From positions 124,001 through 188,000 of the forward strand of contig JAHJTV010000082.1 in assembly GCA_018829445.1 (NCBI GenBank): a DNA stretch of 64,000 nucleotides, read 5' to 3'. Each line of letters starts with the position of its first letter. Within the stretch, counting starts at the first letter, position 1. Shown in pieces: positions 1 through 9,074 of this stretch. Origin of the DNA: a bacterium. Its GTDB lineage: Bacteria > SAR324 > XYD2-FULL-50-16. A program made the translations under genes and the position numbers. The notes beneath the pieces are model-generated. The model was not told the origin of the DNA and made no database searches. It saw only the letters and a list, made by a program, of their open reading frames with translations.

Positions 1-70
1 TTTTAGAAAAGTAGCTGAAACTACTACATTCAGGTCGAAACCACCCAAGATTGTTCCACCAACTTTTCTG

Positions 71-1225
71 GTGGAAAAGCAAAATATCCTGTTTTTGGAT
101 CAATATGGAGATAGGGTCGGTGGAGGCCAGGTTATTCTTCTCGATATTCTTGAAAAGTTCCGATCAAGCGGATTGTGGAATGTGTACGTTTCATTGCCCG
201 AAGAGGGCAACTTTACCCAGCTACTGTCAGAAAGAGGTTTTCCGTATCATATAATAAAAACGTGGCAACCCACCTGGCATCACGAGATCCATTTTTTCGA
301 TTATTTTAATTATACCTTAAGCTCTATAAAAAGTAGTTATTATATCGGGAGATTGATAAAAAAGAACGGAATAAAAGTAGTTTATTGCAATGGTGGGCGT
401 ACATTTTTAAACGGAGCCTTTCTCTCCACCTTATTCTCCCTGAAACTTTTTTTTCACCTTCATCTTCTGCTTGAAGAGAAACAAAAAAAAGCCGTGACTA
501 TTCTTGGCAGAGCTCCCGGTGTTAAATCTATTTTTGCAGTTTCCAAGTTATTAGAACATCAATACCTGAAGCACTCTATTTATCGTAAGATGTGTGTCGT
601 TTCGAATTGGGTTTCACCTGAATTGCTTTCAACTCAATTGATTACACGAAAGGCCCAAATTGCTCTTCCGATCAGAATTGGAATTGTTGGGCAGATTTCA
701 AAAGCGAAAGGACAATGGACAGTATTAACAACGTTACTGGAAAGTGAAGCGATTCTTCCAATAAAGCTGTTGATTTTCGGGGATCATCTGATTCACGAAC
801 CTGAGCATTGGCAAGAAGTATTGGACTTGATCGACGGTTTAAATAGAAGTGGGTGGGATGTTGAATATCGAGGATTTGTTAATAAAAAGACACAAATCTA
901 TGATAATATAGATGTTTTGGTTATTCCTTCTCTTGTTTCAGAATCATTTGGTTTGACGGCAATTGAAGCGATGGTTAGAGAAGTGATTGTGATTGCGAAT
1001 CGGTCCGGTGCCTTGGTTGAAACAATAAAACATGGTGAAAATGGATTACTGTATGATGCGACTGAAATGAGTCAGTTACTGACGATTTTGCACACACTTG
1101 TTAGAAATGAGATCGATTGTGAGAAGTTACGCAGAGAAGGATTAAAAACAGTTCATTCCAATTATCATCCGGAAAAGCAGTTGGAGCTTTTGCATAAAAC
1201 TGTGTATGAAGCGGCTATTCAATAG
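71..1225 (+). CDS. Glycosyltransferase, group 1 (GT4, GT-B fold)
   Basis: It probably transfers a sugar from a nucleotide donor during surface polysaccharide or LPS synthesis; donor and acceptor cannot be read. Near the N-terminus is a Gly-rich loop (GGGQV). The C-terminal half has the GT4 E-x7-E signature (ESFGLTAIE, about residues 291-299) followed by GENGLLYD, both typical of the nucleotide-sugar domain. The start is uncertain: the reading frame is open to the left edge of the window, and the GTG at 71 has no visible ribosome binding site, so the real start may lie outside. The 3' end overlaps the convergent thiN by 11 bases. Confidence 0.85.
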   Translation: MEKQNILFLDQYGDRVGGGQVILLDILEKFRSSGLWNVYVSLPEEGNFTQLLSERGFPYHIIKTWQPTWHHEIHFFDYFNYTLSSIKSSYYIGRLIKKNGIKVVYCNGGRTFLNGAFLSTLFSLKLFFHLHLLLEEKQKKAVTILGRAPGVKSIFAVSKLLEHQYLKHSIYRKMCVVSNWVSPELLSTQLITRKAQIALPIRIGIVGQISKAKGQWTVLTTLLESEAILPIKLLIFGDHLIHEPEHWQEVLDLIDGLNRSGWDVEYRGFVNKKTQIYDNIDVLVIPSLVSESFGLTAIEAMVREVIVIANRSGALVETIKHGENGLLYDATEMSQLLTILHTLVRNEIDCEKLRREGLKTVHSNYHPEKQLELLHKTVYEAAIQ

Positions 1226-1850
1226 AATTTTCAGTAATTAAAAGCAGGTGTCCAGATTCAAATTCAATTGTTGCAGGACTTTCACTTATTTTATTGGAAA
1301 CAGAGCACAAGTTGCCGAATTCCAAATTGGCATCAGTCAGATTCCACTCCAAACCGAAGGAGGAAACCTTTTCCACCTTCCCAAAAATCGGAATAAGAGA
1401 GATACGAGAACCGATGGGTGCGTGAAACGTTGTGCTTTGTGTGATGGAATAAACCTTCTCCGTTTCACTTGTAAAACAAAGTGTTACGTTTTTTTCGGAA
1501 AAGCACTTGATCAATCCCAGATTGTATAAACTATGATCCAAACGATCTCCAAAAGCTCCCAAAACGTTGATATTTAAAACGTTTTTATCAATACAAAAAT
1601 TGACTGCTTTTTCACTGTCCGTTGTACTTTGATCTTCTATCTTATGCTGTTCAACAGCTTTATAATAGTTGATTGCCTCTGAGGAAATTGAGTCAAAATC
1701 TCCTATAATGACATCGGGGATCATTTTATATTGAAAGAGATAGTTTGCCGCCCCGTCTGCACATATTTTAAGATCCTTGTTTCTCCAGCAATTCAGCAGT
1801 AGTTTTAGTGAAGGAGGAGATCCATTTAATAAAATCAGGGCATTTGTCAT
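1215..1850 (-). CDS. thiN: Thiamine pyrophosphokinase
   Basis: It moves pyrophosphate from ATP to thiamine to make the cofactor TPP in the cytoplasm. The 211-aa length is normal. Family motifs are visible: DGAAN at 32-36, GDFDS at 50-54 (Mg/ATP site), QSTTDSEKA at 74-82 and GDRLDH at 101-106. It is the last gene of a minus-strand run after folB and alr, 56 bases beyond alr, and overlaps the convergent glycosyltransferase by 11 bases. The ATG start has only a weak upstream Shine-Dalgarno match. No TPP riboswitch was noticed upstream. Confidence 0.93.
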   Translation of the reverse strand: MTNALILLNGSPPSLKLLLNCWRNKDLKICADGAANYLFQYKMIPDVIIGDFDSISSEAINYYKAVEQHKIEDQSTTDSEKAVNFCIDKNVLNINVLGAFGDRLDHSLYNLGLIKCFSEKNVTLCFTSETEKVYSITQSTTFHAPIGSRISLIPIFGKVEKVSSFGLEWNLTDANLEFGNLCSVSNKISESPATIEFESGHLLLITENSIE

Positions 1851-1906
1851 AATAGCATAAGGACGTTATTCGTATCCATCAATTCTCAATTTGAGAGGTG
1901 ATGGTG

Positions 1907-3022
1907 TCAATTAATATATTTTCTTGGAACTCTTGAAGATATATTACATGTAATTTCATAATTAATGGTATTGATCCAATTTGCCATCTCTGTGGCTGAG
2001 ATCTTATCCTCTCCCTGTTTCCCGATAAGAACCACCTCGTCGAAGGCTTCAACGTCTTCAATATTTGAAACATCAATCATCAACATGTCCATACAAATTG
2101 TACCCACGACTGGAGCACGTTTTCCGTGTACAAGAACTTGGCTTACATTTGAGAGTGATCGAGAGTATCCGTCAGCATACCCCACAGCGACAGTTCCGAT
2201 CAGGGTTTTTTTATCAGTGCAGTATGTTCGACCGTAGCCGATCGGATAGTTAGGAGGAAACCACTGTAAATGACAAATTGAAGACTTCCATGTAATGGCT
2301 TCGGATAGGTTCAGTGGCTTTGTCAGGTTTGGAGCGGGTGCTTGTCCATACATGCTGATTCCCAGACGAAACAGATTTCCCCTGTCAGAACTGAGTTGTG
2401 ATATCCCTGCTGAATTTGCAATGTGAATCCAGTTAATGGGAAAGTTTTCTTTTAGCATGTGGACCATTTGATGGAATTTGACCGATTGCTCTTCACTAAA
2501 AGTGGTATCACTTTCATCGGCGCTTGAAAGATGAGAGTAAACACCATCAATTACCAAATAATCAAGCTCATTCTTTGCATTGATAAAGTCATTCAGTTGG
2601 TCTTTGGTAAATCCTAACCGCCCCATACCCGTTTCGAGTTTTACATGCACTTTAATTGGAGTATTGATGGATTTTGCATATTCGTTTAGCTTTTTCGCAA
2701 GTTCGATTGAATACAGACTTGGGGTTATTGAATAACAGAAAAAAGCAGGAATGGCCTCTGGATACCATCCTCCCAACAGCAATATTGGCACTTCTATACC
2801 AGCGTTGCGTAATATGATTGCTTCTTCAACTGAGGATATTCCGGCCCAAACGACCCCTTCTTCCAAAGCAGCTTTTAATACGGGAACGGAACCATGGCCA
2901 TAGCCATCTGCTTTTACAACAGCTAATATGCTGTCGTCAGATTTGAGCATACTTTTATGAATACGGATGTTTTGTCTGATTTTGGAAAGATCAATTTCCA
3001 AATACGTGCGGCGATACAGCAT
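1907..3022 (-). CDS. alr: Alanine racemase
   Basis: This PLP enzyme interconverts L- and D-alanine for peptidoglycan. At 371 aa it is full length. The PLP lysine is K37 in the motif AVVKADGYGHG. Y263 in IGYGRTY is the likely catalytic tyrosine, and Y282 in GYADGY lies 19 residues later, the same spacing as Tyr265/Tyr284 of the Geobacillus enzyme. The C-terminal domain carries GTICMDM and ends with RVPRKY, also typical. It lies between folB (76-base gap) and thiN in the same orientation. Confidence 0.97.
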   Translation of the reverse strand: MLYRRTYLEIDLSKIRQNIRIHKSMLKSDDSILAVVKADGYGHGSVPVLKAALEEGVVWAGISSVEEAIILRNAGIEVPILLLGGWYPEAIPAFFCYSITPSLYSIELAKKLNEYAKSINTPIKVHVKLETGMGRLGFTKDQLNDFINAKNELDYLVIDGVYSHLSSADESDTTFSEEQSVKFHQMVHMLKENFPINWIHIANSAGISQLSSDRGNLFRLGISMYGQAPAPNLTKPLNLSEAITWKSSICHLQWFPPNYPIGYGRTYCTDKKTLIGTVAVGYADGYSRSLSNVSQVLVHGKRAPVVGTICMDMLMIDVSNIEDVEAFDEVVLIGKQGEDKISATEMANWINTINYEITCNISSRVPRKYIN

Positions 3023-3097
3023 CTCATGTAAATGTCAAAGTTCTTTAGGTGTTGTTTGGGTTGTTTTTTATTCGATCAATTACACCAAAGATCATTC

Positions 3098-3466
3098 TTA
3101 ATATTTTTTTTCTAAAATTACTCCCACATAATCAACTGTGACCGGTATAGGAGGGGTTAATTTCTTGAGGTGGATTTTTGCATATTGAATTTGTGAATAG
3201 CAACCTAAATCATCCAATATGGTCTGTGCTGCTGTCTCTAATAGTTTGAAGATTTTTCCGGTGAAAAGCTGTTTAACCCTTTCGATAACATTCCAATAGG
3301 ATAGCACTGACTTGAGATTGTCCTCTCCATCTGTTTCAGATCGACGGACTTGTAACAGGAGATCAATTTTAAATTCTTGTCCAAGTTTGTTTTCCTCAGG
3401 AAATACTCCGTGATAGGCAAATAGCCGTAAGCCACTGATATCAATTTTATAAGTATCGGTTGTCAT
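3098..3466 (-). CDS. folB: Dihydroneopterin aldolase
   Basis: It converts 7,8-dihydroneopterin to 6-hydroxymethyl-dihydropterin plus glycolaldehyde in folate synthesis. The length (122 aa) and N-terminal pattern (ISGLRLFAYHGVFPEE, then GQEF) match the family, as does the C-terminal lysine-containing strand (HLKKLTPPIP). It sits apart from folP, which is at 50437 in the ftsH cluster, so folate genes are scattered in this genome. About 220 bases separate it from fliO upstream, with no gene between. Confidence 0.92.
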   Translation of the reverse strand: MTTDTYKIDISGLRLFAYHGVFPEENKLGQEFKIDLLLQVRRSETDGEDNLKSVLSYWNVIERVKQLFTGKIFKLLETAAQTILDDLGCYSQIQYAKIHLKKLTPPIPVTVDYVGVILEKKY

Positions 3467-3690
3467 TCGTTGATTTAATGGTAGAGGTTGTGAAGATACA
3501 TATTTAATGGGTCCAACTTTTATAATGCTTTCTATTTAAAAAAGGCAGGGATTCTGTTTTGTGAGTATATGAAGATGTTACCGACTTTTTCCAGCAAAGG
3601 CATCGGAATAGATAGAACTCATCTGAAAAAAGGAAAAATGAAATAAGATTCCACTAATTACGTTTGCTGTCATCTACCTCTTCAAGTCTC

Positions 3691-4647
3691 CTAATCAATT
3701 GGCTTTAACCCTTTAACTCTTTTTAATAATTCATTTGCGAAGCTTTGCTTTCCCCTGGTTGCATAATCCTGGTTTTCTGGTTTTTTGCTTTCCAAATATT
3801 GAGTGCGAAGTTTAGCAAAATCTATCTTTTTTTCACTATCATATTCAAATCTTGAAATAAAACTCTGAAAAGAATTGTCTAAGACCTCGCTGATCACACT
3901 AATGTTGTTTGAGGTAACCCCGCATGCAAAAGTCCTATTATCAACAGCTAATATGATAACCTTCTGCTTAGGACTGATATGATAGGATGAGATAAGCTTG
4001 ATATGATGATCGCCCCGTTTAAAATTAAATTTGGAAACAAAAAATCGATTATAAGTCCACAATAAAGCATATAAAAATGCCAATAAACCGGATAATACCA
4101 GAAGCATTTTTATGATGCTGACTGTGATGCTGTCGGATTTCAACAAATCGCCGGAAAATGAGGACAAAGGTTGTTTTTGTTCCTCCTTTGGAAGCTCAGA
4201 GGTTAGAACCTTTGTGTTAAAAATATTATTGTCTGTGACTTGATTTTTGTCGATATAGATATTCAGAGTATTTTCATCGGGCTGAATCCTGACTTTGCCT
4301 ACGGCTTGAAACCCGGAGTTGGAAAAATAGATTTCAAGTATGGAATTTTTTCCTTCTTTATAAAACCTGGTATATTTTAGAAAACGATCGTTTATATGCT
4401 GGTTTTCAATAGCAGGATCAAAATCGGTCTGAGGCAAAGTAATCCGGACTTGTCCTGATTCAAAATGGGAACTTATCGGTTTCAAAATATTTTTCGATAG
4501 GTGCAATTGAATGAGTTCAAATTCTGGTTTGGATGAGATCGTAAGCTGTTGAATAAATGTAGAATCTGGATCAGGTGGTGAAACACTCAATAGGTTGAGG
4601 GGGAATAGAACAAAACTGATAAGGGTTAACAGAAGAACCTGGGGCAT
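3691..4647 (-). CDS. fliO: Flagellar export apparatus protein FliO with long N-terminal exported region
   Basis: FliO helps assemble the FliP/FliQ/FliR core of the flagellar type III export gate. The recognisable part is C-terminal: one membrane segment (about residues 178-198, IIKMLLVLSGLLAFLYALLW), then a cytoplasmic FliO domain with ISPKQKVIILAV and ACGVTSNNISVISEV, close to the family pattern of a PKQ loop followed by GVT...I..L. Unlike classic FliO (about 100-150 aa), this protein is 318 aa. It has an N-terminal signal-like segment and about 150 extra residues that would lie in the periplasm and look beta-rich, possibly AMIN-like. It starts three bases after the fliN stop. No fliP, fliQ or fliR follows. 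Confidence 0.8.
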   Translation of the reverse strand: MPQVLLLTLISFVLFPLNLLSVSPPDPDSTFIQQLTISSKPEFELIQLHLSKNILKPISSHFESGQVRITLPQTDFDPAIENQHINDRFLKYTRFYKEGKNSILEIYFSNSGFQAVGKVRIQPDENTLNIYIDKNQVTDNNIFNTKVLTSELPKEEQKQPLSSFSGDLLKSDSITVSIIKMLLVLSGLLAFLYALLWTYNRFFVSKFNFKRGDHHIKLISSYHISPKQKVIILAVDNRTFACGVTSNNISVISEVLDNSFQSFISRFEYDSEKKIDFAKLRTQYLESKKPENQDYATRGKQSFANELLKRVKGLKPID

Positions 4648-4650
4648 AAT

Positions 4651-5094
4651 CTATTTTTCTTGCAATTTGAGTAATCGTTCACTTTCTTCAATGATTTCTG
4701 TTATTTTAATTCCGAACTTCTCATTCTGAACAACAATCTCACCTTTAGCCACAAGTTTTTCATTAATTAATACATTGAGCGGAGATCCAACTTTTTTCTT
4801 TAATTCGATGATTGAGCCGAGATCAACATTTAGTAGGTCTCTTATCAAAAATGAGGCCCTTCCGACTTCTACCGTTAGATTGAGGGGGACGTTTAATAAA
4901 AAATCGATATCCACCTCGCTCGGTCGGTCTGATTCTCCACCCTCTTCAGCAGAGAAATCATCAAGAGCCGGTTTAGTGTCGGCTTCCTGCAAAATCATAT
5001 CCCGATTTTGCTGTAATTCTCCTTCGACATCAGACCAATCGATGTCATCCATGCCGTCTAGACTAGAGAAATCAAGTTCGCCAGAATCTGCCAT
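4651..5094 (-). CDS. fliN: Flagellar motor switch protein FliN
   Basis: FliN forms the base of the flagellar C-ring and binds export and chemotaxis partners. The last ~80 residues are a standard SpoA domain: FLLNVPLNLTVEVGR, then RDLLNVDLGSIIEL, GSPLNVLIN and GEIVV. The first ~60 residues are an acidic linker that begins MADSGELD. It lies between fliL and fliO, as in many flagellar operons, but fliM, normally between fliL and fliN, is not here. Confidence 0.93.
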   Translation of the reverse strand: MADSGELDFSSLDGMDDIDWSDVEGELQQNRDMILQEADTKPALDDFSAEEGGESDRPSEVDIDFLLNVPLNLTVEVGRASFLIRDLLNVDLGSIIELKKKVGSPLNVLINEKLVAKGEIVVQNEKFGIKITEIIEESERLLKLQEK

Positions 5095-5156
5095 AATCGA
5101 GTTAGAAATGGATTAATTCAAAATGGGTTAATAAAATGTTATCAAATTCAAATAAA

Positions 5157-5747
5157 TTAATTAAGAATAAACTCTGTAAATAATATTTTTTTTACTGGTG
5201 TGGTATCACGCGTATCCGAATCATCAATAAATTTTTGAGTAAAAACGCTGTTTATCTTTTTATAGATTTCTCTTTTCAGGAGGGTTTTTCCCGAAGGAGT
5301 ATTTATATCTTCACTTGTCAAATTTCCCAGTAGGGATAGGATCATATCGTCAATGATAGGTTCCCGAGATGCAATAAATTCTAATGCTTCCGGATCTTCC
5401 ATCGCTACGACCAGCTTTATCGTTAAAAAATGTCTACCATCTCTCAAGTTGACGACATATTTTTTTGCCGGAGAATAGATAGGGTTTGCCAGTTTTGAAG
5501 CTTCCTTTTGCGTCGCAGCAGTAATGTCTTCTTCAATTTGTTCCTGGGATGTCTGGTTTTCTTTAGTTGCCGTGCTTTCGTCTGTTGAAAATAAAAACAT
5601 GTATGCCGCAGCGGCGCCGCCTATCAATAATAATAATAGAAGAATCACAATCATCAGGAACTTCTTGCTGCCCCCACCAGTTTCTTCACTTCCTTCTTCG
5701 GCCATTTTTCCTCCGCTATCGAAATTCATCTTAGATGCTTTTGCCAT
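5157..5747 (-). CDS. fliL: Flagellar basal-body protein FliL
   Basis: FliL is a single-pass inner-membrane protein next to the stator that stabilises the motor. This one has a short cytoplasmic N-terminus rich in Gly and Ser, one transmembrane helix (about residues 29-52, MIVILLLLLLIGGAAAAYMF) and a periplasmic domain with YVVNLRDGRHFLTIKL, typical of FliL. It is the first gene of the fliL-fliN-fliO run. A short palindrome (tgacca-atta-tggtca, 5811-5826) lies about 65 bases upstream of the start and could be an operator; no sigma-28 or sigma-54 promoter was recognised. Confidence 0.9.
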   Translation of the reverse strand: MAKASKMNFDSGGKMAEEGSEETGGGSKKFLMIVILLLLLLIGGAAAAYMFLFSTDESTATKENQTSQEQIEEDITAATQKEASKLANPIYSPAKKYVVNLRDGRHFLTIKLVVAMEDPEALEFIASREPIIDDMILSLLGNLTSEDINTPSGKTLLKREIYKKINSVFTQKFIDDSDTRDTTPVKKILFTEFILN

Positions 5748-5964
5748 GATTTTGTAGCAAAATATAGTAAATGCTTTATCTATTTAAAGCGTGTTAACTA
5801 AAGGATTTTCTGACCAATTATGGTCAATGAAAAGTTGAACGACAACTCCCAGAACCGTTAGCCTAAACTTATATGTTGTTTTCTGAAAATGCAAAAGGTA
5901 AGCCGGTGAAAAGAATCTGTGGACTTTTTTACTTCAGGTTTTGCAGAAACTGTATCTGTCGAGG

Positions 5965-6858
5965 TTAGATTGGGAGTCTGGACTTGATCTTCTTCCAAAA
6001 CAATTTTTTCTTGATCACCTCTATTGAGTTTCTGATTGTCAATTCACCCTCTTCAATGCACCTCTCTATCTGAGTAAAGTCGGCCCAGTGAATATCCATT
6101 AAATCAACACTTAAAGCTATATCCGCTTTGGAAAGACTTATGGATTTTAAGATACTCCTTGAGCCTTCTGCCGCTTTCAAGGTTATGTCAAATCCGTTTA
6201 ATTCTTTATCTCTGGAATCCATCCCCGGTGCAACGTCTATTGCTATTGTAAATTTAGCACCTAAATTGATTGCTGTACTGACAGGAACCGGATTGATCCA
6301 TGATCCATCTACGAATTTAGAATTTTCAAACTCTATGGGTGGAAATATACCGGGTATAGCACAACTTGCCATTACTTTTTCAATAATTTCCCCGCTGGTA
6401 GAAACCTCCTCCTCAGCCGTGTTAAGATTCATCGAGACCAGTCCAAGTTTAATCGGGCATTCTTCGATATGACCTTTGGGCAGGATCTGCTCAAGATTCT
6501 TTCGAAAGGTTTCTTCGGAAATAAATGAATTTCGTCTTAGAGACACGGCAAAAAACAGTCCGGTTTTTACATATTTTTTTAAAGTTCCGAAATAACTCTG
6601 AGGTTCAAGGGAACTCTCTTTGATGAGATCCAGTCGTGCTCTATCAAAGAGAGGTGAATGAATATACTCGGCGATTCTGTCGATCGCTTCATAGATATTC
6701 GGATTTGCCCCGTATATGGCAGCAACGATCGAACCGATACTTGTCCCTGAGATGATGTCAATGGGAATTCCTTCTTCCACCAGTGCCTTGATAACACCTA
6801 AATGGGCCAAACCCCTTGCTGCACCGCCTCCCAATGCTAATCCAATTTTGAAAGTCAT
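5965..6858 (-). CDS. Patatin-like phospholipase, RssA/YchK type
   Basis: This is a predicted serine lipid acyl hydrolase. It shows the whole patatin catalytic set: oxyanion loop GGGAARG (10-16), nucleophile elbow GTSIGS with Ser40, and the dyad aspartate D184 in FVDGSW. At 297 aa it is the size of the small bacterial RssA-like group, and it has no signal peptide or outer-membrane barrel, so it should be cytoplasmic. It sits between aspS (47-base gap) and fliL; nothing nearby names its substrate. Confidence 0.9.
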   Translation of the reverse strand: MTFKIGLALGGGAARGLAHLGVIKALVEEGIPIDIISGTSIGSIVAAIYGANPNIYEAIDRIAEYIHSPLFDRARLDLIKESSLEPQSYFGTLKKYVKTGLFFAVSLRRNSFISEETFRKNLEQILPKGHIEECPIKLGLVSMNLNTAEEEVSTSGEIIEKVMASCAIPGIFPPIEFENSKFVDGSWINPVPVSTAINLGAKFTIAIDVAPGMDSRDKELNGFDITLKAAEGSRSILKSISLSKADIALSVDLMDIHWADFTQIERCIEEGELTIRNSIEVIKKKLFWKKIKSRLPI

Positions 6859-6905
6859 AGTAGCCTAGATTGAGTAACAATCATGGAAGCTTAAGTCACT
6901 GTATA

Positions 6906-8702
6906 CTATGTTTTTGCTTTTCTGATTGAAATGTTCAGTTCGCGAAGTTGCTCTTTATCAACTTCTGAAGGCGCATCTGTTAAAAGACAGGCTGCTTGTT
7001 GAGTCTTAGGAAAAGCTATTACATCTCTTATGGATTTGGTATTGGATAGAAACATCATGATCCTGTCGAATCCAAAAGCCAGACCACCATGAGGAGGCGC
7101 TCCCTGCTCCAATGCATCCATGAAAAAACCGAACTTGGCTCTTGACTCCTCTTCTGACAGATTCAGAAGTTTGAATACACGTTCCTGAATGTCTTTGCGA
7201 TGAATCCTTATGCTTCCACCGCCTAATTCAACACCATTCAATACCAGGTCAAATGCAATCGAATTAATTCTGGAGGGGTCATCAAACTCCCATTTTTCCA
7301 GGTCTTCTTGATTGGGCATTGTGAAAGGATGATGGGAAGAGGTATAGCGCTTTTCATCTTCATCGAATTCGAATAGAGGGAAATCGGTCACCCAGACAAA
7401 ATTAAACTCATCATTGTCAATCAGTCCTGTTTTCTGAGCGATCTCTCTTCTAAGGTTTCCCAAAGCATCATGCACAATTTTTGTCTGATCGGCTCCAAAG
7501 AGTATTAAATCGCCAACTTTGGCCCCTGTTTTTACATTTATCTTTTCTATTTCGTCCTGTGTAAAAAACTTCGCTATTGGCGATTGCCAGCCATCTTCCT
7601 TTAATTTTACATAAGCCAATCCTTTTGCTCGATAGATTTTAGCGAATTCCGTTAAATCATCCAATTCTTTCCTGGAGAAACTGGCTCCACCGGGAATCAT
7701 TATCGCTTTTACAATACCGCCACTCTCTATTGCATTTGAGAAAACCTTAAATGAGCAGGAAGATACAATCTCACTTAAGTCAATAAGAGGCAATTCAAAG
7801 CGAAGGTCAGGTGCGTCACTTCCATAAGTATTGATTGCTTCCGCGTAGGTCATCTGAGGAATTGGCAGGTTTACTCTGTAATTCACTGTTTCCCTGAAAA
7901 GTTCGGCAATCATCACTTCCATCAGTTTCAGGATTTCCTCTTGGCTGGTGAAGGAGAGTTCAATATCTATTTGAGTGAATTCAGGTTGACGGTTTCCCCT
8001 AAGGTCTTCATCCCTAAAGCATTTTACAATCTGGAAATACTTATCATAACCACTTATCATCAGCATCTGTTTAAAAAGCTGAGGTGATTGTGGTAGGGCG
8101 AAAAATCTACCGGCGTTTACCCTAGATGGTACCAGAAAATCCCTGGCTCCTTCCGGCGTGGATTTTGTTAATACCGGAGTTTCGATCTCAAAAAAACCAT
8201 TGTTAACGAAGAAACTTCGAATGACATGAGCCGCCTTGGAGCGCAGCATCAAAATGTGCTGCATGGTCGGTCTTCTGAGATCAAGCGCACGAAATTTTAA
8301 TCTGGTTTTTTCTCCAACTTCCTGCTGATCATCCGAAATCTGGAATGGCAGTAAATTACAGGTATTTAATACCTTAACCTCTTTTACATGAAGTTCCACC
8401 TCACCGGTTACCATTTTGGGGTTAATTGTCTCAGGAGATCTTTTGGCAATAACTCCCCGTATTGCAGTAACATATTCAGAACGAAGTCCATCAGCTTTCA
8501 TGAAGGCTGTTGCATCATGCTGTGTGGCAAATACAATTTGAGAGATACCCGTATAATCCCTTAAATCACAAAATATAACTCCTCCATGATCCCGTCTCGT
8601 ATTGATCCAACCCATTAATATGTGTTCATTTCCGATGTCTTCGGCGCGCAATTCACCACATTTTTTGGTTCTTTGCCAGTTACCTAACTGATCTAGCTCC
8701 AT
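6906..8702 (-). CDS. aspS: Aspartyl-tRNA synthetase
   Basis: This class II synthetase charges tRNA-Asp. The 598-aa length and domain order are those of the bacterial enzyme: N-terminal OB-fold (GWINTRRDHGG), class II core with QSPQLFKQ and RGNRQPEFTQ, an inserted GAD domain (about residues 300-400), and C-terminal motif 3 in GLAFGFDR. Whether it is discriminating or also charges tRNA-Asn cannot be told by eye. It starts about 370 bases downstream of the rpoD stop. Confidence 0.98.
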   Translation of the reverse strand: MELDQLGNWQRTKKCGELRAEDIGNEHILMGWINTRRDHGGVIFCDLRDYTGISQIVFATQHDATAFMKADGLRSEYVTAIRGVIAKRSPETINPKMVTGEVELHVKEVKVLNTCNLLPFQISDDQQEVGEKTRLKFRALDLRRPTMQHILMLRSKAAHVIRSFFVNNGFFEIETPVLTKSTPEGARDFLVPSRVNAGRFFALPQSPQLFKQMLMISGYDKYFQIVKCFRDEDLRGNRQPEFTQIDIELSFTSQEEILKLMEVMIAELFRETVNYRVNLPIPQMTYAEAINTYGSDAPDLRFELPLIDLSEIVSSCSFKVFSNAIESGGIVKAIMIPGGASFSRKELDDLTEFAKIYRAKGLAYVKLKEDGWQSPIAKFFTQDEIEKINVKTGAKVGDLILFGADQTKIVHDALGNLRREIAQKTGLIDNDEFNFVWVTDFPLFEFDEDEKRYTSSHHPFTMPNQEDLEKWEFDDPSRINSIAFDLVLNGVELGGGSIRIHRKDIQERVFKLLNLSEEESRAKFGFFMDALEQGAPPHGGLAFGFDRIMMFLSNTKSIRDVIAFPKTQQAACLLTDAPSEVDKEQLRELNISIRKAKT

Positions 8703-9074
8703 TTGACTGTTTACCTGTATTGATGTTTCAGATTTTTGAGAATGATTAAAACCATATGTCCAATAGACTATGGTTGCTATCCCTTTCAGAAGAAGATTAA
8801 TGTCGGAAAGAGTGCGGGTCTGTTTAGCATTCTTTCCACTGATTCAGTATAGTTATCTCCCGGTCTTGAGCGGATACATTTGCTTTTCCATAGTGTGCAA
8901 TATTGATTTAAATGATGCAATTTACTTTGTAAGGTTTATTCAATATTGATCAATGAGTTGCTGAATCTATAAACAAGGATTATTGCCGGGGGATGTTATT
9001 GAGGAAGATATGATTGAAGGGATTGAGGAGAACTGAAGCCGGGCAAAGCTTTGCAGCTTTGCCCTTAATTCTCT
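8703..9074. other. Intergenic region between rpoD and aspS
   Basis: No open frame or RNA gene was recognised in these 372 bases. They hold the hairpin listed at 9041-9064 and presumably the aspS promoter; no convincing -35/-10 pair could be picked out on the minus strand. Confidence 0.5.
9041..9064 (-). terminator. Hairpin just after rpoD, probable terminator
   Basis: A perfect 10-bp stem (gggcaaagct / agctttgccc) with a 4-base loop begins 11 bases after the rpoD stop. Read on the minus strand there is no clear U-run after it, so it may be a weak or Rho-assisted terminator, or an mRNA end stabiliser. Confidence 0.5.
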
